The notes below the pieces were generated by a model. It searched no databases and had not been told where the DNA came from. It saw only the letters and a program-made list of their open reading frames with translations. This document shows positions 1 through 6,190 of a DNA stretch of 19,298 bases, piece by piece. The DNA lies in the NCBI GenBank assembly GCA_964645155.1, contig CAZYBG010000059.1, positions 1 through 19,298 on the forward strand, written 5' to 3'. Every line of letters begins with the position of its first letter. Position 1 is the stretch's first letter. This DNA comes from CAZYBG01 sp964645155 (GTDB lineage: Bacteria; Pseudomonadota; Alphaproteobacteria; Rhodobacterales; Rhodobacteraceae). A program made the position numbers and the translations under genes.

Positions 1-812
1 TCTCGGGGCAGGTCTCGATCCGCTTCGGGTTCAAGGGGCCGAACCATGCGGTGGTGACGGCGTGCTCGACCGGGGCGCACGCGATCGGCGACGCCGCGCG
101 GCTGATCCAGTGGGGCGACGCCGACGTGATGGTGGCGGGCGGCGCCGAGAGCCCGATCAGCGAGATCGGCATCGCCGGGTTCAACGCCTGCAAGGCGCTC
201 TCGACCAAGCGGGCCGACGATCCGACCAAGGCGAGCCGGCCCTACGATGCCGACCGCGACGGCTTCGTGATGGGCGAGGGGGCGGGCGTCGTGGTGCTGG
301 AGGAGTACGAGCACGCCAGGGCCCGCGGCGCGAGGATCCATGCCGAGGTGCTGGGCTACGGGCTGTCGGGCGATGCCTGGCACATCACCGCGCCCGCGGA
401 GGACGGCGAGGGCGCCGAGCGCTGCATGCGGGCGGCGCTGCAGCGCGCCGGCCTCGAACCCTCGGCGGTGGACTACATCAACGCGCACGGCACGAGCACG
501 ATGGCCGACACGATCGAGCTGGCCGCGGTGGAGCGGCTGCTGGGCAATGCGGCGGCGAAGGCGACGATGAGCTCGACCAAGTCGTCGACCGGGCACCTGC
601 TGGGGGCGGCGGGGTCGGTCGAGGCGATCTTCTGCGTGCTGGCGCTGCGCGACCAGGTGGTGCCGCCGACGATCAACCTCGACACCCCCGCGGTCGAGCC
701 GGCGCTGGACCTTGCGCCGAACCGGGCGGTCCGGCGCGAGATCGGCGTGGCGCTGTCGAACTCGTTCGGATTCGGCGGGACCAACGCCTCGCTGGTCCTC
801 GGGAGGGTCTGA
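1..812 (+). CDS. fabF: 3-oxoacyl-ACP synthase II (KAS II), 3' part
   Basis: This is the C-terminal two thirds (about 270 residues) of a beta-ketoacyl-ACP synthase II, cut by the window start; the reading frame is open from position 3. The enzyme condenses malonyl-ACP with acyl-ACP in the cytoplasmic fatty acid elongation cycle. All three catalytic residues are visible: the nucleophilic Cys in TACSTGAHAIGDA (codon 63-65), His in NAHGTST (codon 486-488) and His in STKSSTGHLLGAAG (codon 594-596). The C-terminal SNSFGFGGTNASL signature is also present. The family is about 420 aa, so roughly 150 residues lie outside the window. FabB is the alternative, but the sequence pattern and the mltG neighbour favour FabF. 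The stop is followed 5 bp later by mltG, so the two are probably co-transcribed. Confidence 0.96.
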   Translation, partial: SGQVSIRFGFKGPNHAVVTACSTGAHAIGDAARLIQWGDADVMVAGGAESPISEIGIAGFNACKALSTKRADDPTKASRPYDADRDGFVMGEGAGVVVLEEYEHARARGARIHAEVLGYGLSGDAWHITAPAEDGEGAERCMRAALQRAGLEPSAVDYINAHGTSTMADTIELAAVERLLGNAAAKATMSSTKSSTGHLLGAAGSVEAIFCVLALRDQVVPPTINLDTPAVEPALDLAPNRAVRREIGVALSNSFGFGGTNASLVLGRV

Positions 813-817
813 GCGGC

Positions 818-2032
818 ATGTGGAAGCACATCGCGTCGAACGCGCTGACCCTTCTCGTTGTCGCTCTCGTCGCGCTGGCGGGGGTGATCGGCTGGGGCCA
901 GCGGCAGTACACCGCGGCGGGGCCGCTGGCGCAGCCGATCTGCCTGAGGGTGGAGGAGGGCGCGCGGTTCGCCGGCGTGTCGGAGGACCTGGCCGCGCAG
1001 GGGGCGATCGCGAACGGCGCGATCTTCCGGATCGGCGCGGACTACGAGGACCTGACCGGGCAGCTGAAGTTCGGCAGCTACCTCGTTCCTGCCGGCGCCT
1101 CGATGCAGGAGATCGCGCGGATCGTGACGACCAGCGGGCGCAGCACCTGCGGCACCGAGGTCAACTTCCGGATCGGGGTGACGGTGGCCGAGGTGATCGT
1201 GCGCGAGCTCGATCCCGCAACCAACCGCTATGCCGAGATCGTCAAGTTCAACCCCGGGGAGGCCGAGCCGCCGCCGGAATACGCCGAGGTCGCGGCCGAG
1301 GCCGTCACCCGGTTCCGGATCACGCTGGCCGAGGGGGTGACGAGCTGGCAGGTGATCGAGGAGCTGAAGCAGGCCGAGTTCCTGGCGGGCGAGGTGGCCG
1401 ACGTGCCGCCCGAGGGCAGCCTCGCGCCCGACAGCTACGAGGTGGCGCCGGGCTACGACCGGGCGGTGCTGGTCGGCGAGATGCGGGCGCGGCAGGAGGC
1501 GGTGCTGGCCGAGCTGTGGCAGGCGCGCACCGAGGGCCTGCCCTACGAGACGCCGCAGGAGGCGCTGGTGATGGCCTCGATCGTCGAGAAGGAGACCGGC
1601 GTGCCCGAGGAGCGCCCGGTGGTGGCGAGCGTCTTCGTCAACCGCCTGCGCCAGGGGATGCGGCTGCAGACCGACCCGACGGTGATCTACGGCATCACCA
1701 ACGGCGAGGGGCCGCTGGGCCGCGGCCTGCGGCAGAGCGAGCTGCGCCGCGAGACGCCCTACAACACCTACGTGATCCAGGGGCTGCCGCCGACGCCGAT
1801 CGCCAATCCCGGCCGGCTGTCGATCGAGGCGGCGCTGAACCCCGACGAGACGGACTACCTGTTCTTCGTGGCCGACGGCACCGGCGGCCACGTCTTCGCC
1901 GAGACGCTGGAGGAGCACAACGCCAACGTCGCCCGCTGGCGCGAGATCGAGGCGGAGCTGATCCGCCAGCAGGAGGAGGCGGGCGAGGCGGGCGAGGCGG
2001 CGCCGGCGGGCGAGACCGAGGCGAGCCCGTGA
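818..2032 (+). CDS. mltG: Endolytic transglycosylase MltG (YceG-like)
   Basis: This 404-aa membrane-anchored murein lytic transglycosylase is thought to cleave nascent glycan strands in the periplasm and so set their length. The ATG at 818 gives an N-terminal signal anchor (hydrophobic residues about 8-26, NALTLLVVALVALAGVIGW) and has a GGGAGGG-like ribosome site at the end of fabF. The YceG domain carries the diagnostic ASIVEKETG segment; Glu257 matches the catalytic Glu of E. coli MltG. It is followed by RLQTDPTVIYG and TPYNTY. The last ~25 residues are a Glu/Ala/Gly-rich tail that looks non-conserved. It lies 5 bp after fabF, and the GTA cluster begins 336 bp downstream. A role in GTA release would be inference only; the gene looks like the ordinary housekeeping copy. 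Confidence 0.95.
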   Translation: MWKHIASNALTLLVVALVALAGVIGWGQRQYTAAGPLAQPICLRVEEGARFAGVSEDLAAQGAIANGAIFRIGADYEDLTGQLKFGSYLVPAGASMQEIARIVTTSGRSTCGTEVNFRIGVTVAEVIVRELDPATNRYAEIVKFNPGEAEPPPEYAEVAAEAVTRFRITLAEGVTSWQVIEELKQAEFLAGEVADVPPEGSLAPDSYEVAPGYDRAVLVGEMRARQEAVLAELWQARTEGLPYETPQEALVMASIVEKETGVPEERPVVASVFVNRLRQGMRLQTDPTVIYGITNGEGPLGRGLRQSELRRETPYNTYVIQGLPPTPIANPGRLSIEAALNPDETDYLFFVADGTGGHVFAETLEEHNANVARWREIEAELIRQQEEAGEAGEAAPAGETEASP

Positions 2033-2193
2033 GCGGGCATCGGCGTGCCGGCCGCGCCGCCGGGCCATTGCCCGGGCGATCGCCGCCCCTTCGTGTGCCT
2101 GGTGCGGAGATCGGTCTCGCCTGCGGCCTGCGCCTCGGGCGCGCCGCGGCGGCAGGCGCGGCCCCGTTCGCGCGGGCGACCCGCCGGGCCGGA

Positions 2194-2264
2194 GCACCGT
2201 AACGGTGCGTTAACATTCTGATAACAATAAACTTCTTGACTTCCGGGACGGTGCAATGTAGACA
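2194..2264 (+). promoter_or_regulatory. Putative GTA operon promoter with phased TAAC motifs
   Basis: The candidate -35 is TTGACT (2236-2241), with a poor -10, TAGACA (2259-2264), at 17 bp. Such a weak -10 would suit an activator-dependent promoter. Just upstream, TAAC occurs at 2200-2203, 2211-2214 and 2222-2225, exactly 11 bp apart, so on one helix face. The first lies inside a perfect inverted repeat GCACCG-TAA-CGGTGC (2194-2208). TTAA-N7-ATAA (2210-2224) is one base from the alphaproteobacterial CtrA consensus TTAA-N7-TTAA. In R. capsulatus the GTA cluster depends on the activator GafA, itself under CtrA control. Which factor binds here is inference. Confidence 0.5.
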
Positions 2265-2287
2265 TCGTGCAAGCTAGAAGAAGTGGG

Positions 2288-2323
2288 CGAGGCGGCCGGG
2301 GGGCGACCCCAGGGCCGCCTTTT
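2288..2323 (+). terminator. Terminator-like hairpin in the leader of the GTA operon
   Basis: GGCGGCC (2291-2297) pairs perfectly with GGCCGCC (2313-2319). An inner GGGG (2300-2303) pairs with CCCC (2307-2310) around a CGA loop, separated from the outer stem by a small GG/AG internal loop. TTTT (2320-2323) follows directly, then CC and a further TTT at 2327-2329. This is the form of a Rho-independent terminator. It lies downstream of the candidate promoter and 45 bp before the g1 ATG, so it would act as an attenuator, end a short ~50-nt RNA, or be the distant terminator of fabF-mltG. Confidence 0.6.
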
Positions 2324-2368
2324 CCGTTTCGCTCGTGCGGACGGGGCATGAGAGGCGGGAAGCAGTGA

Positions 2369-3265
2369 ATGGATGAGATCGTGCCCCTGGACGGGGCGGT
2401 GCCGGTCGCCGAGCGGCTGGCCAACATGGTGATGTTTCTGGAGGCGGCCGCGGAGCGGATCGGCCGGAAGTACCGGGCGCTGCTCGCGGGCGACGAGGCC
2501 GCGGCGGACGACCCGGCGAAGGACCTGGCCGACCTGCGGAAATGGGCGGGGCTGGCCTATGAGGAGCAAGCGAGACTTGAAAAGCTCATCCGCGAAAAGT
2601 CGGGTGCCGGCGCCCCCGGCGAAATCGACTTCGGCGCCGCACGGGCTGAGATCGGGCGCCGCCTGGCTCGCCTGCGCGCCGCTGGCGACGCAGGAGGCGT
2701 TCCTGAGCGAGCTGACCGAGGCGGAGCTGATGGCGCTGCCCTGGATGTTCGAGTTCTGGGCGATGGAGCACCAGCTGCCGCCGGAGAGCCCGGCGGACTG
2801 GCGGACCTGGGTGATCCTGGGCGGCCGGGGCGCGGGCAAGACGCGGGCCGGGGCGGAATGGGTCAGGGCGATGGTCGAGGGACCGCGGCCGAAGGACCCG
2901 GGCGAAGCCTCGCGGGTGGCGCTGGTGGGCGAGACCCACGACCAGGCGCGGGAGGTGATGGTCTTCGGCGAGAGCGGGATCCTGGCCTGCTCGCCTCCCG
3001 ACCGGCGGCCGGTCTGGGAGGCGACGCGGCGGCGGCTGGTCTGGCCGAACGGCGCGGTGGCGCAGGTGTTCTCGGCGCACGACCCCGACAGCCTGAGGGG
3101 GCCGCAGTTCGATGCGGCCTGGGTGGACGAGCTAGCGAAGTGGAAGAAGGCGGAGGCGGCCTGGACGCAGCTGCAGTTCGGCCTGCGGCTTGGCGAGCAC
3201 CCGCGGCAGGTGGTGACGACGACGCCGCAGAACGTGGCGATCCTGAAGGAGATCCTGGCGGCTGA
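2369..3265 (+). CDS. g1: GTA g1, small terminase-like protein (anomalous 3' end)
   Basis: The first ~112 residues look like the GTA small terminase (TerS-like) family, which helps recruit DNA to the large terminase. They contain two helix-rich blocks (about residues 12-42 and 50-78, ending EEQARLEKLIREKSG) and a conserved-looking tail, IDFGAARAEIGRRLARLRA (87-105). The family is normally about 100-110 aa. Here no in-frame stop follows until 3263-3265, so the open frame is 298 aa. Residues after ~113 are Gly/Ala/Arg-rich text that shadows terL and are probably not a natural domain. A TGA lies at 2704-2706 in a third frame, so one indel would restore a normal length. The start is ATG 2369 with GGGAAG at 2357-2362. 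Identity as g1 rests mainly on position and the N-terminal part. Confidence 0.6.
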   Translation: MDEIVPLDGAVPVAERLANMVMFLEAAAERIGRKYRALLAGDEAAADDPAKDLADLRKWAGLAYEEQARLEKLIREKSGAGAPGEIDFGAARAEIGRRLARLRAAGDAGGVPERADRGGADGAALDVRVLGDGAPAAAGEPGGLADLGDPGRPGRGQDAGRGGMGQGDGRGTAAEGPGRSLAGGAGGRDPRPGAGGDGLRRERDPGLLASRPAAGLGGDAAAAGLAERRGGAGVLGARPRQPEGAAVRCGLGGRASEVEEGGGGLDAAAVRPAAWRAPAAGGDDDAAERGDPEGDPGG

Positions 3266-4001
3266 GACGACGGTGCTGACGACCGCACCGACGGCAGCGA
3301 ACCGGGCGAACCTGTCGGCATCGTTCCTGCGCGAGGTCTATGGCCGCTATGCGGGCAGCCGCCTTGGCCGGCAGGAGCTGGCGGGCGAGCTGCTGCAGGA
3401 TGTCGAGGGCGCGCTCTGGACCACCGCGATGCTCGATGCGGCGCGGGTGGCCGAGCGGCCGCCCTTCGACCGGATCGTGGTGGCGGTGGACCCGCCCGTC
3501 ACCTCCGGGTCGAAGGCCGACGAATGCGGCATCGTCGTCGCCGGGGTGGTGATGCAGGGGCCGCCGACCGAGTGGCGGGCGGTGGTGCTGGAGGATGCGA
3601 GCATCGCCGGCGGTTCGGCGCGGGACTGGGCGCGGGCGGCGATCGCCGCCTACGAGCGGCACGAGGCCGACCGGATCGTCGCCGAGGTGAACCAGGGCGG
3701 CGAGCTGGTGGAGCGGATGATCCGCAGCGAAAGCGCGCAGGTGCCCTACCGGGCGGTGCGCGCGACGCGGGCCAAGGCGGTGAGGGCCGAGCCGGTCGCC
3801 GCGCTCTACGAGCAGGGGCGGGTCGGGCATCTCGCCGGGCTCGGTCGGCTGGAGGACCAGATGTGCCGGATGACGGCGGCGGGGTTCCGCGGCCGGGGCA
3901 GCCCGGACCGGGTCGACGCGCTCGTCTGGGCGCTGACCGACCTGATCATCGAGCCGATGCTGAAGGGCAGCGGGGCGTCCGCGCGGGTGCGCGGCGTCTG
4001 A
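2559..4001 (+). CDS. terL: GTA g2, large terminase (TerL)
   Basis: TerL is the DNA-packaging motor and headful nuclease. The ATPase domain has Walker A GGRGAGKT (about residues 88-95) and Walker B AWVDELAKW (about 186-194), preceded by FDA. The C-terminal RNase H-like nuclease domain is visible as VVAVDPPVTSG (Asp near 311), RIVAEVNQGG and DRVDALVWALTDLI (about 449-462). Starting at ATG 2559 it is 480 aa. The first ~30 residues overlap the conserved end of g1 and look non-conserved. Alternative in-frame starts are TTG 2577 and GTG 2604. ATG 2730 is too late, because family-like residues (AFLSELTEAELMALP) begin before it. In GTAs this enzyme packages host DNA with little sequence preference. 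Confidence 0.95.
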   Translation: MRSKRDLKSSSAKSRVPAPPAKSTSAPHGLRSGAAWLACAPLATQEAFLSELTEAELMALPWMFEFWAMEHQLPPESPADWRTWVILGGRGAGKTRAGAEWVRAMVEGPRPKDPGEASRVALVGETHDQAREVMVFGESGILACSPPDRRPVWEATRRRLVWPNGAVAQVFSAHDPDSLRGPQFDAAWVDELAKWKKAEAAWTQLQFGLRLGEHPRQVVTTTPQNVAILKEILAAETTVLTTAPTAANRANLSASFLREVYGRYAGSRLGRQELAGELLQDVEGALWTTAMLDAARVAERPPFDRIVVAVDPPVTSGSKADECGIVVAGVVMQGPPTEWRAVVLEDASIAGGSARDWARAAIAAYERHEADRIVAEVNQGGELVERMIRSESAQVPYRAVRATRAKAVRAEPVAALYEQGRVGHLAGLGRLEDQMCRMTAAGFRGRGSPDRVDALVWALTDLIIEPMLKGSGASARVRGV

Positions 4002-4065
4002 GGCGGCCGGCGCTGCGGGCGGCGGCGGCCCGCGGCCGGGCGGTGAATGGAAACAGGAGCGACGG

Positions 4066-5244
4066 ATGGTGTTCGATTTCCTCAGGCGGGGGGCGGCGGT
4101 GGCCGCGCCCGAGGCCAAGGCGAGCGCGGCAGGGCCGGTGATCGCATGGTCGGGCGCGGGCCGCGCGGTCTGGTCGGCACGCGATACCGGCAGCCTCACG
4201 CGGAACGGGTTCACCGGCAACCCGGTGGGCTTTCGCGCGGTCAAGCTGATCGCCGAGGCGTCGGCGGCGCTGCCGCTGGTGCTGCAGGACCGGGAGCGGC
4301 GCTATGCCGAGCACCCGCTGCTGGACCTGATGCGCCGGCCCAATGCGGCGCAGGGCCAGGCGGAGCTGCTCGAGGCGCTCTATGGCCAGCTGCTCCTCAG
4401 CGGGAACGGCTACCTCGAGGCGGTCGCGGGCGCCGGCGGCGTGCCGGCGGAGCTGCACGTGCTGCGCGCCGACCGCATGAGCCTGGTGCCGGGGGCCGAT
4501 GGCTGGCCGGTGGCCTACGACTACACGGTGGGGGCGCGGAAGCACCGCTTCGACCTTACGGGCGACACCGCGCCGGTGCTGCACATCCGCAGCTTCCACC
4601 CGCAGGACGACCATTACGGGCTGTCGCCGATGCAGGCGGCGGCGAGCGCGGTCGACGTGCACAACGCCGCGAGCGCCTGGTCGAAGGCGCTGCTCGACAA
4701 CGCGGCGCGGCCCTCGGGCGCGATCGTCTACCGCGGCGCGGACGGGCAGGGCAGCCTCTCGGCCGACCAGTACGACCGGCTGGTGAGCGAGATGGAGAGC
4801 TATCACATGGGCGCCCGGAACGCCGGGCGGCCGATGCTGCTGGAAGGCGGGCTCGACTGGAAGCCGATGGGCTTCAGCCCGTCGGACATGGAGTTCCACA
4901 AGACCAAGGAGGCCGCGGCGCGGGAGATCGCGCTGGCCTTCGGCGTGCCGCCGATGCTGATGGGCATCCCGGGCGACGCGACCTACGCCAACTACCAGGA
5001 GGCGAACCGGGCGCTCTACCGCCTGACCGTGGTGCCGCTGGCGAGCCGGGTGACGGCCGCGATCTCGCACTGGCTGTCGGGCCATCTGGGCGTGGCGGTG
5101 GAGCTCAGGCCCGATCTCGACCAGGTGCCGGCGCTTGCCGCCGAGCGCGACGGGCAGTGGCGGCGGATCGCCGAGGCGACGTTCCTGACCGAGGGCGAGA
5201 AGCGGGCGCTTCTGGGCCTGCCGCCGCTGACGGACGAGGACTGA
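4066..5244 (+). CDS. g3: GTA g3, HK97-family portal protein
   Basis: This 392-aa protein forms the dodecameric ring at the capsid vertex through which TerL pumps DNA and to which the tail connects. Recognisable HK97-portal segments are the N-terminal VGFRAVKLIAEASAALPLVL (about 49-68), HPLLDLMRRPN, LLLSGNGYLE, LHIRSFHPQDDHYGLSPM (about 171-188) and the wing/clip region around KEAAAREIALAFGVPPMLMG. ATG 4066 has a GGAG ribosome site about 7 nt upstream. It follows terL after 64 bp of GC-rich sequence that can fold into a hairpin (GCGGGC 4015-4020 with GCCCGC 4028-4033). The next gene starts 1 bp after the stop. Confidence 0.96.
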   Translation: MVFDFLRRGAAVAAPEAKASAAGPVIAWSGAGRAVWSARDTGSLTRNGFTGNPVGFRAVKLIAEASAALPLVLQDRERRYAEHPLLDLMRRPNAAQGQAELLEALYGQLLLSGNGYLEAVAGAGGVPAELHVLRADRMSLVPGADGWPVAYDYTVGARKHRFDLTGDTAPVLHIRSFHPQDDHYGLSPMQAAASAVDVHNAASAWSKALLDNAARPSGAIVYRGADGQGSLSADQYDRLVSEMESYHMGARNAGRPMLLEGGLDWKPMGFSPSDMEFHKTKEAAAREIALAFGVPPMLMGIPGDATYANYQEANRALYRLTVVPLASRVTAAISHWLSGHLGVAVELRPDLDQVPALAAERDGQWRRIAEATFLTEGEKRALLGLPPLTDED

Positions 5245-5245
5245 C

Positions 5246-5500
5246 ATGGCGGAGCGGCGGCGTGCGGCCGCCGGCGGCTCGCGGTTCCTCTACGAGCCCT
5301 TCGAGTTCGCCTCGGTCCACCGGCTGGAGGCGCACGAGCGGATCGTGGAGAGCCAGATCGAGATCGTCGAGCAGCATTTCGCGCGGCTCGAGAGCGCGGT
5401 CGAGCGGCTGGAGAAGCGGCTGTGGACCTGCGTCTACGGCGTGGCGGCGGTGGTGCTGGCCGAGGTGGCGCGGGCGTATCTGGACTTCGGGCTGGGCTGA
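5246..5500 (+). CDS. g3.5: GTA g3.5, head formation protein (Rcc01685 family)
   Basis: This 84-aa protein matches the small GTA-specific head formation family seen between portal and protease genes in Rhodobacterales. The middle (about residues 28-59) is strongly helical and charged (HERIVESQIEIVEQHFARLESAVERLEKRL) in a coiled-coil-like heptad pattern. It is followed by a hydrophobic stretch (VYGVAAVVLAEVARAYL, about 63-79) that could be a membrane segment or an amphipathic packing helix. It starts 1 bp after the portal stop. Exact biochemical role is not known to me; the name reflects position and the family in R. capsulatus. Confidence 0.85.
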   Translation: MAERRRAAAGGSRFLYEPFEFASVHRLEAHERIVESQIEIVEQHFARLESAVERLEKRLWTCVYGVAAVVLAEVARAYLDFGLG

Positions 5501-5595
5501 GCGGTGCGGCGGCGCGACCTGCGGGTAACGCCGGTCCGGGCGACGTCCGCCGGCCGGCGGGCGCCGAAGACGAATGGATCGAGGAGGTGAGCGGG

Positions 5596-6147
5596 ATGTT
5601 CGACAGCGAGACGGGCGCGGGGCTCGAGACCAAGTTCTGCCGGGTGAGCGGCGTTACGGTCGGCGATGACGCGAGGATCGAGGGCTACGCCTCGCTCTTC
5701 GGCAGCATCGACCAGGGCGGCGACGCGGTGCTGCCCGGCGCCTTCGCGGAGAGCCTGAAGGTGCCGGGGCGCAAGGTCCGGATGCTCTGGCAGCACGACC
5801 CCGCGCAGCCGATCGGCGTGTGGGACGAGGTGCGCGAGGACGGCAAGGGCCTCTGGGTGCGGGGGCGTCTGCTGACCGATGTCGCCAAGGGCCGCGAGGC
5901 GGCGGCGCTGGTCGCGGCGGGGGCGATCGACGGGCTTTCGATCGGCTACCGCAGCAAGCGCGCCGAGAGGGACGGCAAGGGGCGGCGGCTCCTCGCCGAG
6001 GTGGAGCTCTGGGAAGTGTCTCTGGTGACCTTCCCGATGCTTGCGCAGGCGCGGGTCGGCACCAAGGGCGAGGCCCCGGAGGAGACGACCCTGCGCGAAC
6101 TGGCCGAGGCGCTGAGAGACGCGCGGCGGCTGATGGCCCGCGACTGA
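5596..6147 (+). CDS. g4: GTA g4, HK97-family prohead protease
   Basis: This 183-aa serine protease (peptidase S78/U35 type) cleaves the capsid N-terminal scaffold during head maturation. Putative catalytic residues are His67 in LWQHDPAQPIGVW and Ser115 in IDGLSIGYR, with the acidic LWEVSLVTFPM motif (Glu140) after them, which is typical of the family. Opening segment RIEGYASLFGSIDQGGD (28-43) is also characteristic. ATG 5596 is chosen because GGAGG lies at 5583-5587, 8 nt upstream; GTG 5587 in frame is possible but overlaps that site. The 95-bp gap before it contains a 14-bp palindrome (5547-5560). Its substrate, the capsid gene, follows. Confidence 0.94.
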   Translation: MFDSETGAGLETKFCRVSGVTVGDDARIEGYASLFGSIDQGGDAVLPGAFAESLKVPGRKVRMLWQHDPAQPIGVWDEVREDGKGLWVRGRLLTDVAKGREAAALVAAGAIDGLSIGYRSKRAERDGKGRRLLAEVELWEVSLVTFPMLAQARVGTKGEAPEETTLRELAEALRDARRLMARD

Positions 6148-6190
6148 CGGCCGCCGGCCCGACGAGACCCCTTTCAGACGGGAACAGGTG

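Larger units (their letters stand above)
2033..2368. other. mltG-g1 intergenic regulatory region
   Basis: No convincing protein gene is seen in these 336 bp. The first ~160 bp are GC-rich with only weak inverted repeats: CCGGGC/GCCCGG around CATT at 2060-2075, and CGCCTGC (2118-2124) with GCAGGCG (2152-2158). Neither has a T-run, so evidence for an mltG terminator is poor. From about 2194 the composition changes sharply to an AT-rich island with repeats and a promoter-like element. A terminator-like hairpin follows, then the start of g1. A frame from GTG 2267 stays open to a TGA at 2366-2368 that abuts the g1 ATG; it has no clear ribosome site and is not called as a gene. Confidence 0.7.

Noticed and set aside
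2060..2158. Terminator directly after mltG
   Set aside because: The inverted repeats there have 6-7 bp stems and no T-run; the better terminator is at 2291-2323.
473..2197. Minus-strand open frame of 574 codons across fabF and mltG
   Set aside because: Low-complexity Arg/Leu/Ala/Gly sequence opposite two clearly real genes; a GC-driven shadow.
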